Source: Trematomus loennbergii (lineage: Eukaryota; Chordata; Actinopteri; Perciformes; Nototheniidae). From it: a DNA stretch of 64,000 bases. How positions within the stretch are numbered: the stretch's first letter is position 1; the number at the start of each line of letters is the position of its first letter. The notes under the pieces were generated by a model. It worked only from the letters and a program-made list of their open reading frames with translations. It was not told the DNA's origin and did not search any database. The stretch lies in assembly GCA_012861695.1 (NCBI GenBank), contig JAAOOA010000033.1, forward strand, positions 18,639,934 through 18,703,933. The letters are read 5' to 3'. Below, piece by piece: positions 10,280 through 24,147 of the stretch. A program made the translations under genes and the position numbers.

Positions 10280-12517
10280 TTAACCTGTTAACCCTGGGCC
10301 GGGTTTTCAGGTCTCAGGCTCGAAAATGACATTCCCAGAACAAATGACTATAACTTCACTTCTAAAAGGGGTAAATTAATATCTTTTTCTCAAAGCAATG
10401 ATAAACCTGTGAGTTGGATGTAGAAAAGTCAGAATCAATATAGAATCTTTTTATTTTAAAGTAAATTCAGATTGAACATAGTAAACATTTTTTAATTATA
10501 GTGTCCGTCCAAAGAAAAAACTTTACTTATAGTGAAAACCAGGCACGTGCACACATAGACACAAAGTGGGCTTGAGCCCCTGCCCTTTTTCTTCCTCCAG
10601 AGAAAGTGCCCTTTTTCCCCCGTTTTTTTATTTTTATAAATGAATATATATCTACTGCTGTTTGTGCACAGTTTCCCTTTCCAAAAATATATTGATTGAA
10701 TACAAAATTAAAATATCAGGAGATTAGACTGTGAAGTTCCGTAGCTCTCCCTCCCTCCCTCCCTCCACGTCTCCTGCACAGCGGTGCAGACATCGGCAGT
10801 CCCTTCAGACACACAGGTAGCAGCACCTTCCACTTTACTGTCCCATGTTATGCCGGCTTTTCTTGGCTTATTTTGAAGGTGTGGTGATGAACAAATTACT
10901 AAACTGCCAGTGCCTCGAGTTTACAGCTAATTAGCTAAAAGACAATAACAAATATAGTTAACTAGATAGGCTACTAGCTAATGGATAAGTTAGCTCAAGG
11001 TTTAGCTAAGGCAATTTATCATGGGCATACAGGCTAATGTACTGTACTTAAGGGGAGACACTTAAAGTGAATACAGTAAAATGTGTATCTAATAACGTCA
11101 TCACAATCGCCACATTGATATGCAAATTAGGCGTTAACTAGGCCTAATTAAAATGCGCTAATTTGCATGCAGTTACCAAGGCATTGCAGGTGGAAAGGAT
11201 AAAACAAAAAATCACCTCACAACTTCCCCAGATAGTTACTTACGTCAAGTCAGTATTTTCCCCTGAAATGTTATGTTTATATGCAGATTAGCTTTAAATC
11301 TATAGATGAATTCAGACATGGTAGTAAAACGAACACCATTTTTATGTGTTTCTTGGAAGTTTTATTTCCATTAGAGTGAAAGAAAACATGGAAGCAAAAT
11401 AGACCAAAATAACAAGTACATGAAAAAACGATATGTTTGCCTGTAATGTCCTTAAACAGTAACTTCATAATTTTGATTGTTGGCTGCTCATTTAATAACT
11501 ATTAACTGTACTAGTTTGTTGTCTGCTCTTGTGCGTAGTGAATAAGACAATTGTCTGTGTGTTAGCTGATTATTTTGTAGAATTCGGTTGAGTATTAAAC
11601 AATTGCGTGAGTGTGAGGGTATTCAAATACATTGGTCAGTAAGTCAGAGTTAAACTATATTTAACTTTTTGTTTTAAATTCTTTTTTTATAAATGATTAT
11701 GGGAAGTGCCCTTTTTCTCACTTGAACACCTGCCCCCCAACATGTCTGTGCACGTCCCTGGTGAAAACCACCCTTGAATGATGGGATAGTAGACTAAAAG
11801 CTTTAGGAATCCAAACTATAACATATAATAAGTACCCTGTATAAAGATTGATGCAAAACAAGTGACATTCGACCTTTTTAGAGAGGTTTAGCAAAAAAAA
11901 AACCTCTGGGGTCATTTGGGTGCATTTTCCATATCTCTGGCCCCCCTCGGTCGATTTTGATGATTGACACCTCTTTTGAACCGTTAGAGCCAATAGAATC
12001 GAAGGGAAGTCCCTAAAATCCATCTAAACATAACCCATTGGTGAATGAGTGATGTGTAGCCAGAATGCCTAAAACCGGAAGCTGGGTTGTAGCTCTAATA
12101 GCAGCTAATATGAAATCTCCGTTTTTGACAAAAATGGAATGATAGATTATCAGTAATCCTTTCAAAGTGACACAGACACATTGGATTAACCTATGGATTA
12201 ACCTTCAGCAGAGTTTTTATCGTTTTAATGCCATTGAACACAACTTGTGATCAGAAAATCAGCAAAGGTAAGACTATTTTCCGTGTTTGCTCCGTAAAGC
12301 TACGTTGTGTGATGTCTGGGTTTGCTTCCCCTGCCGCAAATTTTGATCGCTCAGTGATGATACTTATATTTCTAGAATCTGTGGAATCTCAGCTTGCTAG
12401 CTGATATCTTGTTTGTGCAGATCCCATAAGTAATAAAGTATTTCTACCGTGAGTTCTGTGCTAAGTGCGTTAGCATTTTTTCGCTCAGGGCTCATTTAGA
12501 CAGGTCTTAACAGGTTA
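10280..12517. mobile_element. Older repeat with TTAACCTGTTAA-type ends, split by a hAT element
   Basis: TTAACCTGTTAA at the left (10280-10291) and TTAACAGGTTA at the right (12507-12517) are inverted copies. The material between them (without the inserted hAT) is about 1.0 kb and non-coding. The right flank is not a clean TTAA, so the classification is uncertain. Confidence 0.5.
10540..11760. mobile_element. Non-autonomous hAT element (TSD GTGAAAAC)
   Basis: The 1221-bp element has imperfect inverted ends, CAGGCACGTGCACA and TGTGCACGTCCCTG. It is flanked by an exact 8-bp target duplication, GTGAAAAC, at 10532-10539 and 11761-11768. The subterminal word AAGTGCCCTTTTT occurs near both tips in the same orientation. 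No transposase frame remains. Confidence 0.9.
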
Positions 12518-13640
12518 CAATTATTTTATGCTAAGCTTGTTTGACTGATGTTTTTTTGTTATTAAGATAAATGTTTAATTGTCAAATATAAAAGATATGC
12601 ATGGGAGTTAAGATAATGACTAAGCTCCAATGAGTTGAAAGAATTGTGTGAAAAGTTGAATGTGATTCATTCTTGACTTTGAACTGCAGATGCTCAAAGC
12701 TATTTTTGATATGATCACAGCAACCCTTTCCTAATTGACTGCTCCTCAGTCTGAACGTATCCTGCATCCTTTTGGTTTCCGTGCTTGTGTTTGTTTACTT
12801 TGTGTCCTTCACTGCTGCTAAGTCCCTGCTCCCTAACTGCTGTGGTGATGCACTGTACTCCAGCTGAGCTGTATGCAAACAAATTAATAATTCAAATGTT
12901 TTCAGAAAGGCTGGCATAACCCGCATAGTGTTTCACCTCTTTGGAAACCCACCATCCTTTTTTTTCTGAAAATAAACCAGAGTAGTTCTATATGTGTAAA
13001 TGCAGTTACTCTCGCAATATTGAAAGGGTATCCCAAGAATAACAAATTGCGATGTTGTTTGCTCAGGAAAAGGAAAAGTGGCTCGACGTTTTGAGTAAGA
13101 ACATTTGCCTTTTTCTTATTTACAGCAGTCTTTTCCTTATGCTAACTATATACCTTTTTATAGATACACTGGAACCTTAAAATGATCAAGAAATAACATG
13201 AGAACGCAAATGTCCAAATCATTTATTAGTCAAACAGATTTTACCCGGCCAGTTTCCTAGTCTTAATCCTGTAAAACGTCCGAATGAGCCAATGGGTGGA
13301 TAGTGCCGTTCCTTGTCTGGAGAAAATCAAGAAGTCGTTGTTGATAACTTTAGATTATGGATGTTGTGGAACCAGAAGAAAACAAAAATCCAAGAGGAAG
13401 GGTCTTTAATACAAAGACAGTAACAGAAAATGTCGTACTGAAGAGACGAAATTCAAAAAAGATAACTACGGACAAATCAGGTAACACAAGAGACTCCGTT
13501 GTTCATGACCAAATTACGAACTGGCTACGTGAACTCTTTGTTACTGCACAATCTATCCAAACACCACACCTTGTATTAACCAAATAGAGTAGTCCTCTTA
13601 CGATAGTCATACAATCTCCCATTGTATGTCGGATTTGTAC
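12518..13640. other. Unassigned non-coding stretch
   Basis: I see no gene or repeat I can support here. Confidence 0.4.
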
Positions 13641-13641
13641 A

Positions 13642-13790
13642 ATAAGATAAGATAAGATAGTACTTTATTGATCCCAATTTGAGAAATGTTTGCGTTGTAG
13701 CAGCATAAAAAAGACATGGCATTGTACAATAACAATTAAAAGACTAGAAATAAACAAGAAAGTAGCAAATACACATGAATTAACAAGGTA
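13642..13790 (-). mobile_element. LINE 3' end with (GATAA)n tail
   Basis: (ATAAG)n followed by TACTTTATTGATCCCAATTT is the reverse complement of the familiar teleost LINE 3' end (GGGATCAATAAAGTA plus a short tandem tail). Similar ends occur at 37467-37530 and 51933-52020. Only the tail region is recognisable. Confidence 0.5.
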
Positions 13791-13799
13791 TTATGTATA

Positions 13800-16144
13800 C
13801 ATACACATAAATATATGACCGATGGAATATTTAAATATAGAACAGATTATATAAATGTGAAATGTACAGTGTGTTTTTATTCCAAGAGAAACTATGGAGC
13901 AGAGAGTTCTCTTCCAGCCAGAGGTGATTTATTGTACAGTGTTATATTCAATAGAAGATTCCGACAAAAAGGTTATTCGCTGGACATTGTCGGAGATCAT
14001 ATGAGAACATGGGTAAAGGATTCTAGTTGCCTTACTTAAAAAGCAAATGTTAATTCTTAACCTTCTGTTTTACCTTTATCCTAACCTTCACTTATAATTG
14101 TAAAGGTTTTCATGACATTATACCACCTTTTCGACACTGTTTATGGTTAATATTCTTCAATGCATTGCATTAGCCATTTAATGTACGGATAAGTGGCTTT
14201 CATACGCTTTCTACCTCGCAAAAGGAATTCACTTGCTTTAGCATCTGAGCTTCATAAAGATACTGCTAATGCAAAAAGGACATCATGCTACTGCTTTTAA
14301 ATTAAAGCTTTTTAACTGGAGAAAGATAGAAGGCTTATTACACAGAAAATGTGACGTATGTGTGGCTGCTGATAGCACTAATAGCAATATAGGGCTTTAC
14401 ATCTATACATTCTGAAAGTATTATCTTTAATAATTTATGATGGCAAAAAGGAAGGCCAATCTATGATACTAATTTGAGATGCAACACATACTGTAGATCA
14501 TATGTTATTACACATTGGCATAAATCAATGGATACACAGGGCAAATCAATATTATAACAATTTGTCTACAGCTATATTAAAGGTCCTTCAAACCTCATGT
14601 AGGTAGGGGTGTTCTTCAGAGGAAAAGGAAAAAGCCCTCGATATAATTGGAATTTTCGAAGGCAGATTTTTGAAAACGGAGGATCTATTACAACTGGAAA
14701 CCAAAAGAGAAATAACATGCTATGGGATGTAGCAGGTGTGCTATGTTTGACCACAGACAATCCTAATTATGGGTAATACAACCATCAACAAGTCATGCAG
14801 CTGGTCTAACAGATACACACTGCTCATCTGTTCCCGGGCGGGGAAAAACAGACTGGATCCTTTTTGGAGCCAGAAGAGTTCAGCAACACGTTATGGAACA
14901 TAAGCCTGCTTTATTGTCTCACACTGGGGGAATTTTGACTCAGAATCATCGTTCATTTCACTAAATACATACAGTTTACTTTGCATTGCTATTCAAGCTG
15001 CCACAACACAAAACTGCTTCTGAAATGTAAGGTCGTCTTCAGAGGAAAGTCACGTTCAGTGGAAGGGGGCTGGCTGCATTGATGACAGTAGTTACAGTAT
15101 AGCGCTGTATGAGATGTATCCTGCTGAAGTGATTTGTATGCCCAAAACTGTTAGAGAAGTTTCCTGTACTCAAAAGTACTGCTCTGAGGTCAGCTGAATA
15201 AAAGATGGTGGACTTAGGTTTCAGTGCAAATACTGACTATTAAATTGGACACTCCAAGACCCTAGTTCATAACCTTATACATTTTAAATAACCATTTGAT
15301 GTGTTTTTTTACAGTGTTAAAATAATATTGTTCTTTTTCCCCTTTTCTTTAAACAGCGTTTCTGAATGGTATTGTTGTATGCGTTGCTGTTGCAATGACA
15401 ACTGGATTGCTCTCCGTCTATAAGCCTACTAGCGACAAATTCAGCAACTTATTCAGACCATTATTCAGGGGAAATGCGAGAAATGTTTTTAATGTATTAT
15501 ATTGTTATCCTTTTTTAATGCTGCTCAGAACAATCGTGGTCCAGGAATCCTTTGCCAACAGTGTGAGGTCTTTGTCTCATGCAATGTCTTTATCAATATG
15601 CAAATGAGCGTACAACGTCATCTGGAGACTATGAGCGTTGTGGCTACTTTAATTAAAAAGGAGTTTGTCACTTTTGTGCATTTTGTTTTCTACAGATACT
15701 TCAGTTGTTCCACATGTCCACTATCTGGGATAGGAACTGAAATAACTTGCATTGATACTCTTTGTTAATGGCTACTGGTGAAAATACCTCACTATCCTCC
15801 TGTTTTGGTTGTGTGCATTCATTCATCATCACGCAGCCTCATGAACCCTGCACTTGGATATAAAAAGAGTCCAAAAACATAATTAAAGGAAGGATTCTTG
15901 ATAATTTGCCAGAATGTTTATAACTACACCTTTGTTTTCATTTGTAAACATGTACTCCTGTTATGTAGTGCAATGGAGCATAACATTGGTTCAGGTTGGG
16001 CACTGGGTGCCTGCTTGCCATCACCAGATCAGTATCAGCTGACTCCTACAATCACCTATCAGATTAAACACGGTAAAGAGGTGTTTTTGACAATCTGACG
16101 AGCTAACACTTTCACTCCTGTGATTATTTATGTCACTGCTTCTG
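13800..16144. other. Unassigned non-coding stretch
   Basis: The short open frames do not resemble proteins, and no repeat boundaries were seen. Confidence 0.35.
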
Positions 16145-16553
16145 TTACGGGTCGGATGCCACGCGGACTCTGCCCAGCTGCTTGTTGAGCGCTTTCAGAT
16201 GCAGAGCATTTTCCACAGAGTGCATCTGGACATCTATCTGCAGTAAATCATCCTGAATCCTTTGATGTAAGCGTCTGACTGAACTGCCTGACATTTTATG
16301 AGAGCCCTGCACAGAGTGGAGGTTGTAATAGTCCACAATGCAGCCCCTTGGATACAAAACTTTACTACAACTGATCTTGATGCTCACAAAGTTCAAGTGA
16401 TTTGACAGATTGTTGGATAAAGGGGTTGAGGACACAGTGATGGGCATTATTTAGTAGTTTATAAATAAAAAAGGCACAACTAAAATCCAATAAAGCTTTG
16501 ACATTGTGTTCAAGGAACCAACAGCCAAGACTCAACAGAAAACGTCCCTGCAC
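16145..16553 (-). pseudogene. Protein-like segment with splice-acceptor-like starts, unidentified
   Basis: Two overlapping - strand frames look more protein-like than their surroundings. One is preceded by a pyrimidine-rich TTCTTTTCCTGTGCAG acceptor-like site. The other ends with an amphipathic, helix-like stretch (MSGSSVRRLHQRIQDDLLQI, then a region rich in L, K, H and Q) terminating in ...VASDP and TAA at 16145-16147. A second acceptor-like CCTCCACTCTGTGCAG precedes that last segment. The composition of the final 49 codons would suit a coiled-coil C-terminus. It is on the same strand as, and about 8 kb downstream of, the candidate exon at 24.2 kb, but no connection is shown. Alternatives are a decayed retrotransposed gene or chance. 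I do not recognise a family. Confidence 0.25.
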
Positions 16554-16559
16554 AGGAAA

Positions 16560-19500
16560 AGAAGGAGCTCAGAGCATTTAGAAGGGATGGAAAGTGGCAA
16601 CAGTGCTTTAGAAAGCAAGTTTGAATTTGTTTGACTAACTCTGTCCTGTCACTGTAAAACAGGTTTTTCACTTAATTCACATTTATCATACAAAGAAACT
16701 CCAGAGCCTTACTGTTGCTATGAAAATCATATATCTTTTAACATAATTTAAAAAGTTAACTAGTAAAGTGAGAATTTACAAAAATGTGTGTCAAAAAATG
16801 TAATATAGTTATCTGGATGATTTTGTTTTTTAATCTTAAAATTCAATTTTTCATGGAATCCCATCAGAGCACAAATATTATACTGCCTCTATAATACCTA
16901 ACCTATAACACATTTGTTACAGCAAAAGGAAATGGATTTTGTTAAGTATGTAACAGGAATGCAAACACTATGTATAAAATGCCTGTTGCCCACCATTTAA
17001 GTGAAGAGCATTGTGGGATGCCTGTTTGTTGCACAGGGCTTCATCAGCGCAGGTACGTTGACATTTAGTTGATTAAAGGTCAAGTACAGTACACCAAACA
17101 ATTTAATTAAATAAAACAGCAAGAGAGGCAACAATTCTCAAAATATGTTCATTGAAGACAAAAAGCCCACCGTACTCAAAGTAAGGTAGAAATTGAAAAG
17201 CCTTTTTCACAGAGTAGAGTCTTATAATTAGATTATTATTCATTTCAGTGCTTGTCAGTGTCTGCCTCAGATCATAGCCATGTCTTAAAATGTCTGTGGA
17301 TTACATTGTCTGAGATCTTACTTCCAGCCGCATTGCCTTTTGGTTTATATTGTTAATGATTCAGAAAATTCACACTTAGTGACTACACCACTGTGCCTTT
17401 TTGTTTTCATTCAATGTGTGTCAATCTTGGCTCATTTTCTTTTCTCTAATGGTGTCTTTATGTTACAGTAGCTACAATGGGTTTCCACAAGGCATTGAGT
17501 GCATTGCCATTCACCAGACCGCAACAACATACTGTGTGTTTTTTGTTCCACTGGTCAACGCTCTAGGAGAATAGTGAGTTATTAACGTGTCCTTTAGCAC
17601 AATAACTCATTAGGCATTGAAGTTTCCCATTGTGTCAAAATCAATGAAACAAGCATTATCTAACATCATTCTGCAACATGAATGGCCTATAGAGAGGTGC
17701 AATGATTATTTATTTTAGTAGGCCGACACGGAAGTTAGCATCGCAAGGGGTCCCTTGACAAAATGCAATGATTTCCCCATTGGATCTAGTTATTTATAGA
17801 AAATAAGCTCTGTGGCCAACACATGTTTAAGAAACGTAATGTTTTGTTCAGCAGGATAATCTCCACATATTCGAAACACTTTATGATTTTCTAAGCGTAA
17901 ATGCAATTGGCAGGAGTAAAAAGCTCACGTTACGCTATAAACGAACTACATCGCGGTCGCATGGCTGGGCTTCACCACCGCTAAGTTAAAGGCGGATTCT
18001 TGATGATGCGAAGCAGTTTAATTTAGCCATATAACAAGCACAGTTTTTAAGTGAGCTTCGGACATTCACGTGGGGTATTTACTGACGTATCTTATTTCGT
18101 AGAACGGTATCTTCAACGATCTCCCGTTAACCACAGACCTTATTTCAGGCTTCTAACACAAACACGTTCAAAAAACCATTAACTTCGAGACGAGGGGACA
18201 GGAAGGGGTAAAATACTACGTCTTTTTGAATTGTAGGACTCATTACTGGACCACTCTTTTATGTTGCCATCTACAGTTGTCCCAAAGACATAATGTACTG
18301 TTGGCTACATTTCAAAATGCGTTTCTGTGCAAAATACTGCCCACGCCATGCTTAAGAGAGATCAGGTGCTTAATGCATGGGCTACGTCATAAGAGAGGTG
18401 AATTATGAGTAGTGTAGTTCAATGATAAACTACCACTGCTTGAAAGAATGTATTTCTTACATGCCAGACTTTGTGCAACACTGCCAACATTATATCAGAG
18501 AAGTAAGTGTTAAAGCTGCTTAATGAATCACGTCTGATGAATCGTAGGTTGAAACTTTGCAACACAGGAAAGGTCACGTGTCCCGTTAGAATGGGCTAGA
18601 ATCTCTGCCTCTAATAAAAGGCACATTAAATGACCAGATATTTGAATGGGGATCTGTGTGATATTCCCCCCAGACTTCAGAAGACAGGACAGCACTCATC
18701 CTTGCTTATCTCATGGATGACTGTTATGTGATATTGTTGAGAGGAGGTTACACAAGATGGTTACCATGGTATTTGCACAGGCATTTTCTCCAGCTTTCCT
18801 TTGCTCACGGTGAATGGGTCAGGTCAAGCTAATCTCCTGCTCTTCTCCTCCTTGTCCGTGACGTGACTGAGAGCTGGGTCATTTTAACCTGTCTCTTTCT
18901 CTGACTTGACACCTTTGGGCAGAAATTAAAGCTCCTAGCCTCCATCACAGCATCTTGACCATTAACCCGGGCAAGTAGTGCTTTACATTGGATTCTGCAC
19001 CTCGGTTAGAAACCATGCTGGTCATATCCCTAGTCGATACTTTAAAGCTGGTCAAAACTAATTAATATAGGCTGAATTTCCATGCTGCTCAGCTGACTTT
19101 TCTTCAATTTTAAAAATTGTAAAAAAACTAGAAAGAATTCCGTTTTTATGCTATTAATGTGTAGCTTTCTGGACTGCAAGTCAATGCAGTGCAGTTGGTG
19201 TAGCAGTTAGAAAGGATACGTCTAATCCCAATGTCCAACCCCTGAGCCCAACGGACATTACAGATTTTGAAGAATGTTCTTGATATATATCTGATGACTT
19301 TTACAAAAAAGATGGTGAGAATACAAGCGCTGTCCAGTGGGCCTTTCGAGTGCTTGAAACCACTTTGAAAATGTACAATCCTGCAGACTCTCCTTTAGGG
19401 ACTGACACACAGTTCATAGAGTTGTGCCATAAAAACAAAAATAGGAGGGAAACCTCAGAAGAGACACAAAATTGATATCATGGAAGGTGCTGGCTTGGAA

Positions 19501-22124
19501 GTAATGATGACAAGTTGATACAGCAGTATTACTATTTTACCAATCTTGGAACCAATCAGCTATGACTAAACCTGGGACCCCAATTTCGTGGCTTCTAATT
19601 TAACCAGCAGATATCCAAGCTAAGACTTCTTATACTGTGACGGTCTATAGTCTACATGTTTTTTCTACAAGATTTCTGTCTTTTTTGTTTGCCACACAAG
19701 TGTTTACCAGAATTCTGTTGAAAGAGATTACTATGTTACAAACACCAATCACTTTTTAAATTACTTCATTATTTTTTAAGCCTTAGTGGCAGATTAAATA
19801 CCTGACCACTGGACTATGAGTGGTCAAAAGAAACGGTAGTTGCATGCCAAGTTGAAATTCTGAAAACCTGACGCTATACTCACACTGTCGTCCTGGATAA
19901 TGTGTTTAGGATACAGTACACAAATACAGTTGTTTAATGTATTGAACAGTATGCCAATGGTAATGAAGCAGTGAATGTTGACGTACATGAGGTATATCTT
20001 AGTGTTTTTAACTGTAGAAACAATTTCTGGAATTGTGACACCCCTACCCTGGTCAAAATTGTCCCTTATGTTTTCATTAAAATGTTACCCTTGTTCAATG
20101 CTTCAGCCATAGAGTGAACATTGCAACAGGATCGCCATTTCCCCCAAATGATCTGCTGGTTTAAATTACTACACTAGTAATAACGATAATAACGGTCACA
20201 ATGATGTTTGGTAATTTCTCTCTAGCCGCATCCTTGATCTGCAGTTCCTACAATGAAATGGTATGGCAAAGGCACAACATGAGAATATATAATGACTTGA
20301 CATTTAGAATGCATATCATTTTTGCAATTTTTCAAAGTGTGAATACGTCTTTGCAAGGAGACCACTCGTTTAACACTTTTTCCAGTGCGGCCTCTTGTGA
20401 TGGCAGCATGACACTATACAGCATCTAATGAGGACTTATACTCTAGATATATAAGCATTTTTTTCTTTTTTAACTAACAGTACTAAGAGCATTACATTAA
20501 AAATGTCCGGTTACAGAAAGCAGTGACCATACCACAGACTACTAATGTCACTTTTGTAATTAAACTTTGATATTTCCATGTCATATTTAATGATGTCATC
20601 ATCCTAAAAAAATAAATAAAGTGATTAATCGTATTAAATGAATTACTTTTTATTGTCTTTCTGTAAAGAATATATCCAGTCAGAGCATGGCCACCACTAG
20701 AATCTAACTATACACATATTATATACTAATACTATGACTGTAGTCTAATCTGTATCTGTCAACTGTGCAGAGATACTGGGTTTAAACTGAATAAATATAC
20801 ATTATAAAAAGAAAAAGCGCAGTATTCAATTGTTGATTTAGAATTACAATGGCAATGTTAAGAATGAAGCTTCAAGGCTGTAAGCTATTCTGTACAGCCC
20901 TAGCACAGACTACAAAGTGGGATGGAAATTGAGAGCTAAATATGCTAAAACATGTAGGAACTATTGAAATAAACCAAAATTGGAACTGCCTTTCATAAAT
21001 CATAGTTTCATGCATTTTATGTGCAGATAATATAACTAACCAAGTAAAAATACACATGTATCATACTTTGATGACACCTCTGCTTATCTTCACTTACTAC
21101 CTACATTGTATAAAGCACATCATAGTCTGTAGTGCTTAATAGTGCAAGGAGCATATGACCATATAGCACCACCAACAGCCTGCTAACATACAGAAGGACT
21201 TTAGATTGGCTCATAGCAAAGCTTGTTGACTAAGTGGAACATCTAATATAGTTTATTAAATGGAACGAAACAAATGAATCCACACATAACTGCAGCTTCA
21301 CATTAAACCAAAGGGCCATTTCACCAACTGCCAAATTCCTTTTAACCCATGTATTGTTTTTAAGTACTCAATGTGCACTTCAATCCATGACAATGCTCTG
21401 AGCCATCAGTTAGCAGCTAAAAAAACAATGCAGATTCATTTGTTTTACTTACTCAAGTTTAAGCTTTAACCAACATTACATGTACAGGAATTACAAAAGC
21501 CTATGAGTATGGGACAATACCAAGCTAATATACAACTACCCCTTTAAAATGCAAGCCTTTGTTCTGGAAATAAGCAAGATGTTTGACAAGGCTGATCTCT
21601 CAAAAACAGCTATATAATGTATACAGCATATATACTACAAAACAACTCAGCATCAACCTTGTCCTCCTTGAAGAAAGCTCCGGCTTTGATCCTGTAAGAC
21701 TGATGAACATTGAACCCCTTTCCACACTTCACCTTGCTCACCAAACATACTTCATTAAACATTAAGACTTAACACGTTTTGTTCTGGATTGTAAGTCTCC
21801 GCTACATGTTGTCATCCGATCCATTAATCCGCCATTCTTTCTGGTTTAATTCCATTTGTCTTTCCTGTTTTCCCTCTGGAAACCAAGCGACACTGTGCTC
21901 ACCACAATATTATCTTCATTGGCCCTTTGCTGTAGTTTATTGGATACAATATGCAGGGAACGGTTGCAGTCACAGTATCTTTTGCTTGGTGAGGAAAAAC
22001 AATGCTGGCAGTTCTAGATGTTAAAGTTTGAAATGTTGTTTGGTTGAGAGATGGTGTATGATTTCACTGTGCTACATCATCTTGTAATGTGATTTGCCAC
22101 CAAATCCGTCAGGGACTAGAGATT
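16560..22124. other. Long unassigned AT-rich stretch
   Basis: Over 5.5 kb show no recognisable exon, RNA gene or mobile element. It would be intronic if the candidate - strand gene at 24.2 kb is real and extends left. Confidence 0.35.
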
Positions 22125-22325
22125 TGGCCCAACACTCACAATTAAGTGTTGATTATTTTCTCGATTAATCATTTGGTCTATAAAATGTCAGAATTTTATA
22201 AAAGCCCATGGTGATGTCTTTGTATGCCTTTTTAGTCAGTCTGAAACCCAAAGATATTCACTTCAAGATCAAAATAGTTTACAATTACCTATCAATTTGA
22301 CCACTAATTTTCAGCCCTACGAGAA
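22125..22325 (+). repeat. Dispersed repeat family C (CGATTAATCA type), copy 1
   Basis: It contains TTCTCGATTAATCATTTGGT, CTATAAAATGTCAGAA, GGTGATGTCTTTGTATG and AACCCAAAGATATTCA in the order typical of a very common teleost dispersed repeat. A second copy in the same orientation lies at 33040-33300. Confidence 0.6.
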
Positions 22326-24147
22326 ACAAAAATGGACCATCACAATATTGAGATACTAAGTTCTTATTAGCTTAGAAGAAATATAATTTTAAATGTTCCC
22401 AAAAGTAATTTAAATGTGGGGGTAGGTATACACTTCTGCTGAATTTTTACTCTGGGTACCATGTACTTCTTTGAGATAAATATTGCAGTAAATAAGGCAT
22501 GTAAAAGCCAATGGAAGGCGTCAGCCATGTTCTGCTCTATCTAAGTGTCCAAATGCCAGTAACCAAGTTGACATGACGCAGGCTTAAGAAACCAATCACA
22601 GCTATTCCAGCAGTACATGGACAAGAGTCATACTAAAAAATTCTACAAAATCACTTTATTGGTTTTCTGATGGATTTTAAATGTCACTTGCCCCAAGCTA
22701 CGGGCAACGATTCAGTGTAGAAAACGCCATTAAATCTCCAAAAAGAAAATATACCATTTCTCATCCATGACCTGTCAGAACAGAGGTCCTGTTGTCTGCC
22801 ATTAACTGAGCACTGCCCAACCACCGCTGAATATTAATGGAGCCTTTCCCTGGATCATCAGACTGTGCATTTAATTCACAATGCTATCTGCATCTTCTCC
22901 GGCACAGGCTTCGTGTGTCTCTGTTAGAGCATACTGTGTGTGTCTCAGAGTGTGTTGTGAGGTTTGTTAACGAGCGAGAGGACATCTTCTGAGTTCAAGG
23001 CCTGTCACCCACTCTGACTCAGATGAGTTTCTATTGCAGCATGTGTGTTTGATTAACACAGCCATCAACACATTATCGAAATAACCTACACCAAGGGAGA
23101 AAATGACATTATTGGAGCCTATAATGTAGCCAAACATCCTGGGTGATTGACAGCCTACATGATGAGTTGATTCAATTAAATCACATGAATATCATTAGCT
23201 GAAAACGACAGATGCTGAAGGCACAAAGTAGTCGGATCATGTTAGGATGTGACAGCTTATCAACAGGCAAGGCCAATCGAAGGCTTCCACTCGAAAGGAA
23301 GAAAAATAATGTGCTATAGCAACAAAGTGGCACGAGGATTTACATGGACATCTCATTTCCCCCAATTGTGACAGTGCGTCAAGATGGATAACGTGCGCAA
23401 TGTGCAAAGTCACCAAAGCGTACATATTGCGCACACATAACACCTATGATAGACAGGAAAATCTCCAGTCACGTTTAGGAGGTAGCGGTGGACATACGGC
23501 TTACCTAAAAAAGACTCGATGCAAGCACTGGAATTATGATGATGGCGATGGCCCGTCCATCGGAACACGATTCTTCTGTTTCTATCCTCTGCCGGTGTGT
23601 CGATGATGTTTTAACTAGGCCATTTCTTCCCTGATCACAATTATTTCTCAGGAGGGCAGCGCGTCGCAGGCTTTCGCACATCAGAACACCTTCTCGGTGT
23701 CCGTCTTTCTCCGGCTTTTCCAAAAAAAGCACACCTCATACATGCCCCCTCCTCCTCTCATCCCTCTCTGACAACACCCTGCTCTGTGCTCCTTATCCAC
23801 ACAGATATTTGGACTTTTCTAATGTTGAGCAGCGAGTGGGAATCAAAGAGGAGAGAGGGGGGGAAAAGGCGCTCACTATAAAATAGACGCTAGCGTCAAG
23901 ACTCTGCGCGTTGCTTCAAAAGTCAACGCAGTGATCTGTCCTCTTTCCTTCATTTGTCCATGTTGGTTATTATAATCCACGGTGTATCTGCCCCCACCGC
24001 AGCACAGCGAGGGCCTGGGGAAAAAACACGGATTGTTTGACTTAAAAAAATAGGAATAGCGCTCTAAAGACACCCCACAAAATCAGGTGTCCAATCTCTT
24101 TACGCGCTTGCGTGGTGCGCTCCCTTGGTTTCACTTGTGATGCTCAC

